Positions 1-18,690 of a DNA stretch of 64,000 nt are shown one piece after another. The first letter of the stretch is position 1; every line of letters begins with the position of its first letter. Position numbers and translations under genes: made by a program. The notes under the pieces are model-generated. The model was not told where the DNA came from and searched no databases. It worked only from the letters and a program-made list of their open reading frames with translations. The DNA comes from Plantago major (taxonomy: Eukaryota; Streptophyta; Magnoliopsida; Lamiales; Plantaginaceae): NCBI GenBank assembly GCA_026545765.1, contig CM048844.1:56702932-56766931 (forward strand). Reading direction: 5' to 3'.

Positions 1-65
1 TTCTTACTGTCATTGCTTATGCGATGGATGCTCTAACGTACCCCGACCCATGCTATTTTGATGAG

Positions 66-1236
66 TGATGAGTCGATATTTTAACGACTCATTTAGTCTT
101 TTTTAACCGTATTTTGTTATGTCCTTTTGCCTTTTTTGTAGTGTTTTAGTGCATTTTCACGTTTGGGTATTTTGTGTGTTTTTGTACTTTTTGAGGTGTT
201 TTAGTGTATAAGCGAGGATTTGGAGGCGTATGTAAAATGAAGCTATCCAAGCTTCTAGAGCACACCAAGGCCAAGTAGTGGGCCACTACTCTAAGGAGGT
301 GACAAGGAGGTTGAGAAAAGGGAGTAAAAATAGGAAGAAGTGGGAAAAATGGGAGTTTCCCCAGATGGGAAGTTCACCGCGGTGAGCTCCAGCAACACAG
401 AGGCTCACCGCGGTCCAGAGGAACAAAGCAGAAAGCGAACTGTCTCGCAGAGGAGTAGACCACGGTGAGCCAGGCACCATCCAGAGGCTCACCACATGAT
501 CTTGACAAGACTAGTTCAACCACGATTTCTGGCAGTTTTTCCCATGATTTCAAATTTCTACTTCCTTGGTTCTATAAATATGTCACTGGTATTCAGTCTA
601 AAACATATCTTCAAACCTTCTTAGTCTATTATCTTTCAATTCAAGCATTGTAAACACTCTGAGATTCAATCTCTTTTGCGAGAAGTATTATTTCCTTCGG
701 ATGATCTTGTCCTTTGGCGTATCCGGTATCAATCGATGCAAATTGTTGTTTAAGTTTATGCGTGACAAGTTGTTACTTTGATTCTTGAATCTTGGTGTAT
801 CGATTGTGAACTTGGTAGTGTCTTAATCATTAATTAGGCTATATCCGTATGATTGCATAGCTCGTGGCGAGTTCTTTGTAGTGATTCGCATTTATAGCCC
901 GTATTTGGTTGAAACTATCGATAGCAAGGTGATGAGCTGCGATTATAGTGTATCCTTAATTGGTCATTCTCGTACAGCCACTTCATGAAAGGATTTATTT
1001 GCTTCATTGTAGAATTGCATGATCTAGGTTTTAACTTGTCTTGTGCACGTTAGATTATATTCTAGAGTTGAGTATCACTATCCACACTATTTGTTTACAA
1101 CCAACACACATGCGAGTCTATTCTATAGAACTAAGCTTAATCAAATCCTCGAGAACGACCATGTGGTTAAAAGCCTTGTCTATCTATAACAATGCTTTTT
1201 CTACTTGTGTTAATATAAGTAGTAATTTGGCGCATC
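66..1236 (+). repeat. LTR of a Ty3/gypsy (Athila/Tat-like) element, copy 1
   Basis: It begins TGATGAGTCGATATTTTAACG and ends at GCGCATC just before a degenerate primer-binding stretch, so the LTR is followed by internal sequence on the plus strand. The same LTR family recurs at 61588-62715 with the same start, the same TATA region and the same closing segment. U3 holds several copies of a CACCGCGGTGAG-type palindrome (about 375, 412, 459 and 490), and a TATA-like CTATAAATA lies at 572-580. No target-site duplication can be checked because the left flank is only 65 bases. It is either a 5' LTR with a decayed body or a fragment. Confidence 0.7.
572..580 (+). promoter_or_regulatory. TATA box of gypsy LTR copy 1
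   Basis: CTATAAATA lies in the middle of the LTR, and the sister LTR has the equivalent CTTATAAATA at 62037-62047. This is the expected position of the U3 promoter that starts the genomic RNA. Confidence 0.5.
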
Positions 1237-2399
1237 GAAATTGGTATTCTTAGGGAATTGAATCCTACTTTTTTGAGTAGGATTAATTGTGTTATGTATC
1301 TTTTATTTGAAAAAAATACAAAAAATTAGAAAATCTTTAAAACTCAATTTTTTTTGTACTTTTATGTCTTTTGTTTTCAATTGTTTTGAACTACTCTGGT
1401 TTCTTGTTTTTGTGTGTAGGGTAATATGGATGACTTTTCTACTGAAAATGTGTGATAATGGAGAATATTAGGGCACAATGAGAGATATTGCATTGCAGAG
1501 GAATCTCTTTCACTTTGAGTAAGGAGAGGATGAAAAATTCCATGATACTTGGTATAGGAAGTATTTGGAATTTGGTGAGTAGATCATGACTTATCGGAGG
1601 AGTGCATGATGTTCTATTTTCACAAGGCGTTGAGAGGAAGATAGGAAGATAGTGGATGTTATTGTTGGTGGTTACATTGAGGGTGTGGATCTAGATCAAC
1701 GAGAGTTATTTAAACCGGCCTTATCGACTGAGTTTGCATTCCATGGGGTTCGTATGACGTGTTTGCTTCAAAGGAACTAGTTGAGTCGAAGTGATGTGAA
1801 GAGCGTCTGATTCATTACTACATGGAATAAAGATACTTCTTCTTTGTTTGATGATGGAGGCATGGATACTGATTTTGAGAGCACTTCCATGCCACTAGAG
1901 TCCATAGGATGCCATGTGCCTCATCACCCGACACCACACATATGTCGTTACCCGATAGGGGTTTTGTTGATCGCTTGCACGCACTTTTATTTGTTTCCTG
2001 TTTATGAGTGTTATAGCTTAAATTTGAACATATTAACTCTCGACATACTGGTTTGCGAGGATTACATAGGTATTAATAGGATCAACACACAATGGAGCAA
2101 GAGTATTCACTGGAAGCTCAGCAGTGACTCGACCTTTGCTCAAAATTCGTTCCCGCATGTGAGCAAGATAACGACGATCTACAATCGAGCTAGCGACTAT
2201 AAGAAAAGGCGCTTAGGGAGGCAACCCGAGGTTTAGGTTGAAGAGGAGGAGAACCTTTGAGCAATACTTTGGTGGAGGATCATCGTCTTCGGACGGACCA
2301 AGGTCCGCCTCTACTGGCCATTGATCATGACGACTTAGGCATACCACGCATGGTAGTAACTCAAACTTTCTCTTTTAATTTATTTTATGCTGTGGTCTA
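1237..2399 (+). mobile_element. decayed internal region of the gypsy element
   Basis: Just after the LTR a degenerate primer site (TGGTATTCTTAGGGAATTG) stands where the sister copy has TGGCATCGCTGCCGGGGA. Both are followed by the same segment with an inverted pair (ATCCTAC and GTAGGAT). No gag can be read. Near 2205-2231 is GCGCTTAGGGAGGCAACCC, a sequence often seen after the last reading frame of plant gypsy elements, so most of the coding body appears deleted. The 130-codon open frame at 1844-2236 matches no domain I recognise. The element runs into the N gap. Confidence 0.5.
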
Positions 2400-2499
2400 N
2401 NNNNNNNNNNNNNNNNNNNNNNNNNNNNNNNNNNNNNNNNNNNNNNNNNNNNNNNNNNNNNNNNNNNNNNNNNNNNNNNNNNNNNNNNNNNNNNNNNNN
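2400..2499. other. assembly gap (100 N)
   Basis: There are exactly one hundred N, the conventional size for a gap of unknown length. It separates the gypsy remnant from the kinesin leader, so their adjacency is not established by sequence. Confidence 0.98.
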
Positions 2500-2670
2500 C
2501 TTCAGAATTCAAATTCCAACTGGGCCCTACCATTTCCTAATTAACAATCATTCTCTTCTGCAATTCAAACTAATCTTCTTCTTCTTCATAAACCATTTTC
2601 TTCAATTCTTCTCGTTAGCGAGAAATCGAAAATAAACACTGAGAGAGAAAGCATCAGTTGAATTGTTGCA
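2500..2670 (+). other. 5' leader of the kinesin-13 gene, truncated by the gap
   Basis: Pyrimidine-rich leader (repeated CTTCTTCTTC and TTCTTCAATTCTTC) runs into the ATG at 2671, after an AGAGAGAAAG stretch typical of plant 5' UTRs. The core promoter is not visible because the N gap starts only 171 bases upstream of the ATG. Confidence 0.6.
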
Positions 2671-8807
<6,137 letters not shown>

Positions 8808-9688
8808 CGTTACCATAACATATACAGTTTGGGGTTCGGCCAGAAACTGGAGGCATAAGTAGTTGATTGTATTTGATAATATCAGCTCGGTGGAAGTATT
8901 TGTAAGGTGGAGTGGAATAAGAACAGGTTCTTGGTCTACTCCATTCATTTGTACAAGTTTTTCGAGGATCCTTTTAGCCTCTGGCTCTAGGTGTTTAAGA
9001 CCATTGGTTGCCCTTGACCATTGATTTGTTAGTTAGACACAGAAATATAAAGCCAATGCTACTATCCATGTACGTTGGCTGTTTTTATGTCTTCATATTG
9101 TATTTTGGGCAGAAATGTACTTCGTGCCTTGTAGATTATGGCGTAATTGCTGTCACACATTTGAGTTATATTATAATGGTGTCAACTGTTATGTAATTAC
9201 TTGATTCGGCAGTAGAGATTCATATATTTTTCATTTTTATTTGCTCCAAAAACTTTGTACATTACGAAGAGTTCGTCTCCTGAGAGTTTTTAATATATTA
9301 AGAGTTCTTGAAAATCCTACATAAGAGATAAAAATATACAATTTTATCTACTTGGTTGCTATTGTAACTCGTGGGATCATGACCTGGATCCATGAAAAAA
9401 TGGGTCATGTATAAAAAGGTAAAAATTAGGTAAAAACAAGAAAACCAAGCTCATTTTTTCTCCTCCAGCTCGTTTTTCTCTCATCATTCATTAGCCGCTT
9501 TTTATCATCTTCAGCGATCGTTTAAAAATCATTGAGATCAACTTTCATTGGAGATCGACATTGATTAATGATCATAGATCGACATTCATAGCAGATCGAC
9601 ATTGAGGTAGAGAAAAATATTGGCAAAACACTCTTTTATTCCGAAAAATCAACCATTAATCGTTGATATTTGATGTTTAGATTTTATG
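8808..9688. other. 3' flank of the kinesin gene, no gene seen
   Basis: AT-rich sequence after the kinesin stop, presumably 3' UTR and spacer. Around 9540-9610 a short motif, AGATCGACATT, is repeated three times at ~30-base spacing, just before the FAR1-like fragment. No coding region longer than about 60 codons looks real. Confidence 0.5.
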
Positions 9689-11165
9689 ATGGATGAAATT
9701 GTTGAAGAAAACATACTATATAATGAGAACGCACTCAACGCTTATCTACATCATTGAAAATCGAGATGATTTGTGAATGATTGTACGAAGGTAACATATT
9801 GAATCGTGTTATTAATTATCTATATTTGTAGTCAAATTGATTATGTCATCGTGAATATTTTCATGGTGACCATCGAGGCCCATGCTATAGTGTGAGGATT
9901 AGCCTGACAAGCCCAAGATTTATACAACTTGGTCTATCATTGTAGAGAATACTATCGTTATAGCTTAAATTGTAATTTACGCTTGCCAAATAGGTGATTG
10001 ACTGTTTGAATATGCTCATGAGTGTGTCCATTGAGGCCCATGCTAGTGTGAGGATTGTGCCTGACAAGACAATGAATTATACAACTTGGTGGTCTATCAG
10101 ATGAATAGAATACTATCATATAAGAATTGTATATGCCAACCGCCATATAGGTGATTAACGTGTGAATATCCTAATGAGTGTGTCCATTAAGGCCCATGCT
10201 AGTGTGTTGATTGTGCCTAAGCCAATGAATTATACAATTTGGTGATCTATCATCAGTAGCTTAATCACTATCATATAAGAAATCGACATACCAGCTACCA
10301 AATAGGTGATTGACTGTGTGAATATGCTCATGAGTGTGTCCATTGAGGCCCATGCTAGTGTGAGGATTGTGCCTAACAAGCCAATGGATTATACAACTTG
10401 GTAGTCTATCGTCAGAATGTAATACTATCACATAAGAAATCAGATATTCCAGCCACAAATAGGTGATCGACGGTGAATATGCTCATGATTGTGTCCATTT
10501 AGGCCCATGCTAGTGTGAGGATTGTGCCTAACAAGCCAATGAATTATACAACTTGGTAGTCTATCGTTTTAGTGTAATACTATCATATAAGAAATTGTAT
10601 ATGCCAATTACCAAATAGGTGATTAATGTCAATATGCTCATGAGTGTGTCCATTAAGGCCCATGCTAGTGTGATGATTGTGCCTAACAAGCCAATCAATT
10701 GGTATCTATTGTCAGAAATGTAATAGTATCATATATAGAAATCGAATGTGCTTGCCAAATAGGTGATCAATGACTGTGAATATGCTCATAAATGTGCCCA
10801 TTGAGGCCCATGCTAGTGGGATCAGGCTCAATAAGCCAATGAATTATACAACTTGGTGTTCTATCAGTAGTGTAATAGTCTATCATATAAGAAATTGTAT
10901 ATGCTAGTTGCTAATAGGTGATTAATTGTCATTACTATTATATAATTATGTAGTACTAATATATAGTAGCTTAGTTTTCAGGTGATGTTCAACCTGAAAA
11001 TGGTGATGAAGAATTTCTACAATCATTTGTAGGTAAATCAGCACCTACTTATGAATAAATACTTGAGCAATATAGAAGACATGCTGCTATACTAAGGTTC
11101 AGTGTTAAGCTATCAACAACAAAACGATTTGCTAATTACCAACAAGTGAAGGATAAGTATTTCCG
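9689..11165 (+). pseudogene. FAR1/MULE-transposase-like N-terminal fragment
   Basis: Two exon-like pieces flank a repeat-filled intron. The first (ATG 9689) encodes an acidic start, MDEIVEENILYNE, with an in-frame stop after 22 codons and a possible donor near 9790. The second starts after a good acceptor (TTAGTTTTCAG, 10981). It encodes, with two in-frame stops, a stretch whose YRRHAAILRFSVK and KDKYFRAQ resemble the FAR1 DNA-binding domain (family pattern: aromatic-rich helix, GFSVRK, then KYFVC). FAR1-type domains occur in Mutator-like transposases and in the host transcription factors derived from them. The zinc-binding remainder and the transposase core are absent; the copia insertion begins about 100 bases downstream. 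The assignment is by pattern only and tentative. Confidence 0.4.
9840..10945 (+). repeat. tandem array of a ~155-bp repeat, seven copies
   Basis: The landmark AGGCCCATGCTAGTG recurs at about 9875, 10033, 10190, 10345, 10500, 10655 and 10804, spacings 149-158. Each unit also holds GAATTATACAACTTGG, ATACTATCATATAAGAAAT and AAATAGGTGATTGA. Copies have diverged by small indels, with the outer ones most diverged. The array lies within the presumed intron of the FAR1-like fragment. Confidence 0.9.
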
Positions 11166-11271
11166 TGCTCAATAAGGAAAGACACATACCACAAAAAACC
11201 AAAACACCTTCCCCATACATAGAAGGATCTCAGTGAAAAAAAAAGGAGAGTACATGTCACTAGGTCGCATC
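11166..11271. other. unassigned spacer before element B
   Basis: About 100 bases, purine-rich (a run of nine A at 11236-11244), between the FAR1-like exon and the first copia LTR. No feature recognised. Confidence 0.4.
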
Positions 11272-11933
11272 AGGTGGTCCGTATAACGGCAAAGTAAAAG
11301 ACTAGAGGGGGGGTGAATAGTCTTTAAAACTTTTGTCGATAAACACAGTTTATAATATATGTTCACAGATATCTGATACTTAATTTCAGAGAGTCTAAGT
11401 CTTTTCTGTGATAATTTCACGTGCTCAACAAGATAAGTGTAAATACTTTGCAAGATAAATAAATCAATTAATAAACTGCAGAAAGTAAATAACATAAGTC
11501 TTTTTATAGTGGTATCCAAGGTATGAATCCTTCAACTAATCCACTTCGCCTTTCTCGCACTAGAATCCACTAAGATGATAATCGAGGTAACCTTACGTAT
11601 CTTCTCTAGATTCCTAAATAACACTAGTTCCCAACCAAGTGTTCCCCGAAGTTATTCCCCTTTCATGTACCAAGTACTTCCCAGACTCATAAACCTTTTG
11701 AGCTATTCCTTAGTTTCCCAAACTAAGCATCGCTTATGCTCAAGGACTCGAGTTATTCCTTAGTTTCAAACTAAGTACTTCCTATACTCCACCATTAAGG
11801 TGTTGGTTAAGGCATTGTCAGTGAGCTTCATTAATAACTTGTTCATTATTCGATAGCTCGTGAATCAAGTATACTTAATATACTTTGCAATGTATGATAT
11901 CTTATTCTTTATCGACCCAAGTCTATGATAAGT
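11272..11933 (-). repeat. element B 3' LTR, first part
   Basis: It starts at GGTGGTCCGTATAACGGCAA, the (degenerate) inner LTR end shared with 11934 and 25493. It continues to CTATGATAAGT, where element A begins. The lost remainder resumes at 26891. Confidence 0.75.
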
Positions 11934-13311
11934 TGTTGGTCCATATAACGGCAAAGTAAAAGACTAGGGGGTGAATAGTCTTTAAAATTTTTATCGATAA
12001 ACACAGCTTTCGTAAACTGGGGTTTCGACACTTAAATTCAGAGCGAAGACTTTAAGATAGGTAAGTGCGTAAACAATAAGTATGTGTGTGTGCTTTGAAA
12101 TGTAAATACGTAAAGGTAAATGACACAACAAATATAGTGGTATCCGGAGGTGGCGAATCCTCCAACTAATCCACTTTGTCTTCGAGACCTAGAATTCACT
12201 AGAATGATAATCGAGTTCACCTTACAATAATCCTATTCTAAGATACCTAAACAAATGGTTCCCAACCAAATGTTCCCCGAGTTATTCCCCTCCTAGAGCT
12301 AAGTACTTCCTCTACTCAGATAACCTTGAGTTATTCCTCGATTTCCCAAATCAAGTACTTCCTCTACTCCACGCCTTGATAGTGTTGGTTATAAGGTTTG
12401 TCGAGAGGCTTCTCAGATAACTTTTCGCTTATGTTTTCAGAGAGCCTAATAGAACAAGACTACTTAATACACTTGTTCAAAGGATGGCACCGCTTTATCG
12501 ACCCAAGTAATTGATGTCTGCTCGAGAATGAGCTTAAAGGGTATCCGATAGTTCAATTCTTTTACTTAATAACAATCCCTTGTTAAGGTTCGTGACAACT
12601 TAGAACTACTAGTGATTCTTCGAGCAATGTAAAGCTTTCAAAGGGTAGTAGAGTGCTTGATAGAATACTTTGCTTGATGGTAAGTTTGCAAGTTAGAGCA
12701 TTCTAAGGTGTGTACTTCAAGCATCTAAGTGTGTGATATATATAGATAAATTTGAGAGGCGCTTGAATTATATCCGCAGTTTCCATCAAATTATATCCGC
12801 TTATATCTTGAACTATGTACTCGTAAGTCACTATCTCATTTTTCGTAGAGGATCGCTTGTAGCATTTCGCCGATGCATTTAATGCATAGTATCGTTTATC
12901 ATTGTCCTTTAGTCTCAACGGATACATGAGCCTTTCGATGGCTTGCTTGCTCCATACTCATGATGTCATATGTCCGTAATCATATTTCAAAGTAAGTTAA
13001 TACACTTAAGAAAGGATTAAGGACATAGTCTTTCCGAAGTTAGACTAAACCTTTCAGGTTCCATAAACCTTGTGCAATCTTCGCTTCTAATCTTCGTAAA
13101 AGCTCCATTGCTAGGATTGATCTTCATGGTCTTCTTGAAATAAAAATTACACTCAGAGACCTATAATCCTAATACAAGATTTACTAGACTAATCATACTC
13201 AGTGATTTCCTCTTTAACAATGTTCAAGTGAACCAAGAGTACTTAATCACCTTTCTGGCTAAGATAAGAACATGTGATGAGTGATCAAAATACTAACAGA
13301 TATTCCTAACA
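11934..13311 (-). repeat. element A 3' LTR
   Basis: In plus orientation it runs from TGTTGGTCCATATAACGG to CAGATATTCCTAACA, the inverse of an LTR starting TGTTAGGAATATCTG. It aligns throughout with 25493-26890. Confidence 0.9.
12737..12747 (-). promoter_or_regulatory. TATA box of element A 3' LTR
   Basis: TATATATAGAT lies mid-LTR and recurs at 26318-26330 in the 5' LTR. The corresponding site in the LTR of element C is CTATAAATATC (39216-39226). This is the expected U3 promoter. Confidence 0.55.
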
Positions 13312-13334
13312 AATTTTCCCCTTTTTGATCAGTC
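13312..13334 (-). other. polypurine tract of element A
   Basis: On the minus strand the bases next to the 3' LTR read CTGATCAAAAAGGGGAAAATT immediately before TGTTAGG. A purine tract abutting the LTR is the second-strand primer of LTR elements. Element B has the same tract at 27846-27870. Confidence 0.75.
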
Positions 13335-13699
13335 ATCCATGACTATCTTTTAAGTCCTATTACAAAATTGTAATCCTGGAAGAGAAAATAATCCACCACT
13401 TAATCATTTCAAATGATATTCAATTTTAGTCAATTATGCGTAGTAAACATCAACTAAATCACAAGAAGTGATTTTTGCTGATAAGTTGTCATCTATTAGA
13501 ATGTATCTGAGAGTATGATCTTCAGATAGATACAGTTTACAGAATAAGATGCAACTCTTACAAATAGAGAAATTCAGAAAAAATCAGCAAGATTACAAAA
13601 AGTAACAAAACATACTAAGTAAATTAGAACAAAGGAGAATCCAAGCTCCAAGAGAGTATTCTAATGTTACTAGTCTTCAAGTCTTCAGAGATGCAACTT

Positions 13700-16600
13700 G
13701 GGTTCAGATACCTCAAGTTCTTCAGCATCCTTTCTGGATCAGTTGACATAATCATCCACTTTCTGCATTCTTGGACATAGTCATAAAGAATCCTTCTGAT
13801 AGAGAGTTCTGTGTTTCTGGATAAGTCACATATTTCATGGTAACTCTTGCCAAGCTTGTGATTCTTCCGCAGAAAATGTTTGACCCAGAAGTTCTTTCCT
13901 AGACCCAGGCATGGTCTACTTGCAGCTGAGATAGGTTGAAATACTTGTATATTTCTTCCAGATAGTGTATATCATCTAGGTATTCATCCAATGTCATATA
14001 GAATGACTCATAGGTTGAAACACCTAGTTTGTTCTTCCTGCTGTAGCTACCATCCAGTTTTCTTACCTTATGTACATCATCAGGCTTTGGGTAAGGATGT
14101 AAAAGAAAGATCCATCTTTCCGCTTCATTCCTCTTTTCCACTTAAAAGTTTAGCTGCATGAAGGTGCTCAGTTTTAGCAATTCGCTTGCTTCTCTCCATT
14201 TCAGATCTCGTTGAGGATGGAGTTGAAACTTATCATTGACAAGTAGATGTTGTAGTTCCGTAATCCAATACCCTCTCTTGTTCGAATGCACCTATATGAA
14301 GACTCTTCATTACTAGTCTTCACATACTCAATGTGGGCATCACTGGCCTTTCTTGATGAGTTTCTCTGCTTACTCGCCAAACCGGAAATCCTTCGCTTTT
14401 CTCGTTAGTGACCTTATGTCGAGATCCTCTAACCCTTTCTTCCGCTGGGCTATGCCGAATGTTCCTTGTAATGACTTGGTATTTCCGTAAGGGGTTCTGC
14501 TTCCAAAGGCCTTTGCCGCCAGAGGAGGTTGTGAAGTAGTTGCTTGTCTCCTTTTCTTGTGAAGTGGATGTTCATCCGATCAGACGATTCATCCTCATCA
14601 TCATTGAAGTTCAAAGTTCGAGACTTGCGCCTTTCGACCTCTTACTTCTCCTTCTTCCTTTTCTTCTTCTTCGTAAGTCTTCTCTTCCGAGATTCTAAGG
14701 ACTTGGCTCCCCTAGTTATCATACTTCTCACTTTTCCGTCAAGTTAATCTGGAACAACTTCTTCAAAGAAGGGTGTCTCCAAAGGTGTCCTTAATGACAA
14801 GTTGACTTGAGGAGGAGGATTTGATTGTTTTTTTTCTTCCTTCCGCCTTTCCGAGGCATCTCTTCCCTTAGTCATGAATGATCGACTCATGACAAAGATA
14901 AGCTTCAGAGTGATTCAAAGTTTTTCCGGAGATTGTTGTGCACCCCGACTAATTCTTGAAGTTCCTTCTTCAAATTTTTGTTTTGCTCTAACCAGCCTCG
15001 CCCTTTATGTCGAGCTCTTCAAGCTGCCTTAGGATGGCGCTGGCTTGCAGGACAACACGGTCGGGCTTCATTCAATGTCAGATTAGCATTGTTACAATCC
15101 TCATCCCTGACTAACCCTAGATCTTTCTGAGAGAGAGCTATGCTGGTTGCTCTATTGAGTAAAGCAGCAGCCAATGGCTTCATCTCTTCTGGGACGGATT
15201 TTAGCACTTCTGTGTCTTGGGCAACTAGTGTCTCTCTGAGTTCCAAAAAGATACTATTCCTTGCACGGTGCTCTTCACTTCTTGAACTACCTGGTGCATA
15301 GAAGATATGAGGAGCAAGTAGGGCTCTCTTTGTCGAAAGTGATAAGTCTCTCATCTTCTTCTCGTAGTAACTGTTGCGGTTTTCTTCAAAGATCACTCTC
15401 ATAATCCTTCTCCTGGATTGTTTGCAAGTCGGCTAACATCTTTTGTTCGCTTTGAAGTATGCCGCCTTCCGAGAGAATGTAGAAGGTCTTTCCGATGCAA
15501 ATTTCAAGATCGCGTTTCTTCATCATCATTGTCATCCATGGCATCTATCTCAGCAGCTGTGACAACAATGGCATTCTTCAGATTTCTTTGCTCATCTAGG
15601 AGTGCCAATTCCTTGGCATTAGCTTCTTTGAGCTTTTTGATTTTGGCCTCCTTTTCATCAACAAGAGCTTGACACTCAATGCTGATTCTCTTTTCTTCTT
15701 CCAACACCTTTCTGAGTTGTTCAATCTCAACTCAACGTCAAATTTCTTCTACGGCATCATTGTGCTCACTGCTGGATATCTTGATGAGACTTGGGAGGTG
15801 ATGATGATGGGCTTTGAGCATTTGAAGGAGTAGCCTTTTCTCCACTTCCTTTGCTAGCTTTTTGAATCCCGCCTTGTCCAGGTTGGGGATCATCATTCTG
15901 ATCATCATCATCATCACTCTTGTTCTTTGCTTCTTGGTTTGGATGCTCAGAGGGAGGTTCGTGATAATCATTTTCGCCCATCTCCTCACTATCTTCTCAA
16001 ACCAGTCACCACATTTGGGAATGTAATCATCCTCCCATTAACTTCTTCTTGTTCAGCAGATAAGTAGTGAGCTTGTGGGCAAGGTGATGGGTAACCATCT
16101 GCTTGGGTTTGAGCATCCGCAGACTTGAAATTTGCTATAAGTTCAGGCTACTTCATGAATGAAGTCTTCATGCATCGAGTGGCAAATGAGTAGGGCTCGC
16201 TGGGAACAATGCATGGATATAATCTTCCATTGAAGGCGATTGCTCTCTTTCTCGGGACGCCGACATTCGCTAATTCGTAAAGGTCAGCTTTTCTGAGTTT
16301 CTCCCATTATCTGAAGCACTTGAGATGTTTCTTTAAAGTGTACTTCTGGAAAGCTTTGAGTAAATCAACTGGCACTAGACTTTGAGCCTGAAAGAAAGGG
16401 ATCAAGTTAGTTTTGTTCAAACCACTTGTGTTAGTATCTGTGTGCAAAAGTAAGCTTTCTGAGCATACCCGTAGAAACACTAGCTCATCTCGCTGACTTC
16501 TGCTTGTTTGGTTTCAGATACCACAAATACCTTGTTGTGAGGAGAAGTCTGATCCTCATCAACCTTTCTTTCTGCTTGAAATTCCAAGTTAGGAAGCTCA

Positions 16601-18690
16601 GTAGCATGTTCCTCAGAAACCTTGGGGGTTTCGCACCTTTCGCAGACATCGCTTGTTCAAGAGCTTTAGTTTCCTTTGGAGGAGATAACACAACTGTTTC
16701 TCCATCCAATTGTTCTTCTGACTGAGCCTGTAAGAACAAACATAAAAGATTTAGTAGAGGGTTTTCCCGAGCATTCTTGAAGGAGACTATTACTGATTAC
16801 TTACCTTCTCAGCAGAAGGCTCAAGAATGCTTCCTCGTAGAGCTTTTCAAATCTGAATCTCTTCGTTTTGGGGTGTTAGTTCCACCACCACTACTTCCTC
16901 GCTTGGAGCCTAAGAAGAGACATTAAGAATATTAGAACATAAGATAATAGCATTTTAGTTAGTTATTTCTTGTTCGAGATAACTTTACAACCTCAGTGTG
17001 CTCTTCTTGATGTTCGAGGTTCGAGGAACCTCTTCTTGATTCAAAGGTGGACAAGTTTTCTTTCCCTAAATATTGCTCTAGATTTGCTCAGAATAAATAA
17101 AGCTTATGAATAATCGTTAACATATACCTATGTTCACAAGTTACATAAAACCATCTTTGTTACCTAATAGAGTCAGCCGATCATTGATCTCGACTTGTGG
17201 TGATTCCACAGCCTCTCAGGCTCATTGTTGTTCTCCTCTCGCAGATCATCTCGAGTCTCCATCTGAAGTTTGATCCCTTCTCGAGAGTTGAGCTTTCTCG
17301 TAAGGTTGAGGAACCTGTAAAACATGATTTTCTTCAAGAACATTAAGTGCCGGCATTGTGGAAGCAATGTCGATCTTCCATCATTCTATCTTCCTCACCT
17401 GTGCCTTCTTCTTCCTCACAAGGGGCTCTTGTCTCTCTCAAGAGCCGAGCTTGATGCTCCTCCATGGGTCTCATACTTGAATCTTTTGAGTACTTTTGCA
17501 AGTACTTCATCATCCTCAGATTCACTATTTTGTGTTGGTGAAGACCCATCTATGATATTTCTATCATCTCTGGAGAGTTCTGGAGCAGTCTGGTTCAGGA
17601 TTCTTGGGGCATTCTGGAGTTGCTTTTCAAGGCGCTCCAACATCTTCGAGACCTTGTCTCCGTAGGTTGTGCCTCTTGTATGCTTAGGGACTTCGACCTC
17701 TTTTGCTTTGAGTCCTCTTTCTCGGGCAACTGGTGGTTTAGCTTGAGCTTGCTCGTAGATCTCCTCACCTTGTCGTGCGCTTTCTTCTTCCGCTTTTCGA
17801 AAGCGTTTCAAGAAGAAGTTTCTCCTTTTCTTCAAAGGCGGTCTCAAAAGGGAGTTGGTGATCGATTTCTTGTTTCTCGAGAGTGATTCCCATTGTTTCG
17901 AATGTAATGATTCGAGACCAAAGTGCATATTGGCCTTTATCTCAAAGAAGGCTATTGATGATTTTGGGCTCAAATTCTCAATATGTCCAAGGAATTTGTT
18001 GAAGGCGCATTTCCCCAATTGAAGTGGGTTTCCGCCTTCATTCTTCTTGTTCGTAACATGCATCATCATCCATCTCTCCATGCTTATCTGGTCTACTTCC
18101 ACCTTTGTTGCCATCAAAGCAACGGACTAGAATAAGAGCTAAAGTACTCCAAGAGCTTCGAGATGACTAGTTCGATGGCTTTCGTAACAAAGTCTATCGG
18201 GCAACCTTTGCATTTTCTAACCGGATTGCTTCAAATAGCTCTTTGACGCATTGAATCATGGAAGGCCCTCGATGTTGATGTCTTCAATTGTTCCTCGATT
18301 TTTCAATCGAATATCTTGCAGAAGTCTTGCGCCTAGAACAATTTCGTCTCGACTTCACCAATGTATTTCTCTTCTTCATCATTCACAACCTTTGTGAAGA
18401 TTTTGGTGTTATAGATTTCAAAGACATCCAAAGGTGGATAGTCCACTGGTGCAAGAGATAGAATCTTGTAGATATGGGAATTCTTCAAGATCCCCAATAT
18501 CGCTTCCTTCTCGTCTTGAAGGTATAATCCTGGTACATACCTCTTCACCGTAAAAGCTCCCCAATTCATTTTGTGGTTAGGTTCCAAATCGATGGGGTGA
18601 ACTTTCCTGTATATGCTTATTCAACACCTTGTTCCTTTCCTCCTTGCTTTCAGCAGGAGTAGATGATGGCCTTAGGTTCTTCGTGGTCAT
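13700..18690 (-). pseudogene. third gene of element A after pol (env-position, function unknown), broken and apparently spliced
   Basis: It lies where Sireviruses carry an env-like gene. On the minus strand it starts near 18690 with MTTKNLRPSS. An N-terminal part follows (WGAFTVKRYVPGLYL, 18333-18587), then KCAFNKFLGHIENL in 17416-18117, charged coiled-coil stretches (15019-15707) and a conserved tail (YLEEIYKYFNLSQLQVDHAW, 13899-14141). Short exon-like blocks at 16805-16909 and 16469-16727 have consensus boundaries (for example GAGAAG|GTAAGT and TTCTTACAG|GCTCA), with another acceptor at 16387. Element B holds a homologous copy at 28200-33100. I recognise no fusion peptide, signal peptide or clear membrane segment, so env is only a positional name. 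The frames carry many shifts. Confidence 0.6.

Noticed and set aside
1844-2236. A 130-codon open frame as a host gene
   Set aside because: It overlaps a typical gypsy 3' noncoding motif (GGGAGGCAACCC), lacks a recognisable domain and lies within a decayed element.
2257-2635. Open frames across the N gap
   Set aside because: They consist largely of undefined residues and are artefacts of the gap.
9885-10458. Repeated short open frames with HNPHTSMGLNGHTHEH-like peptides
   Set aside because: They are translations of the ~155-bp tandem repeat on the opposite strand; the same peptide recurs with the unit.
9840-10945. CRISPR-like array
   Set aside because: Units are contiguous tandem copies without unique spacers, in a plant nuclear context.
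15418-17886. Plus-strand open frames opposite the third gene of element A
   Set aside because: They are antisense shadows of charged coiled-coil coding on the minus strand (Ser/Leu-rich complements of Glu/Lys codons).
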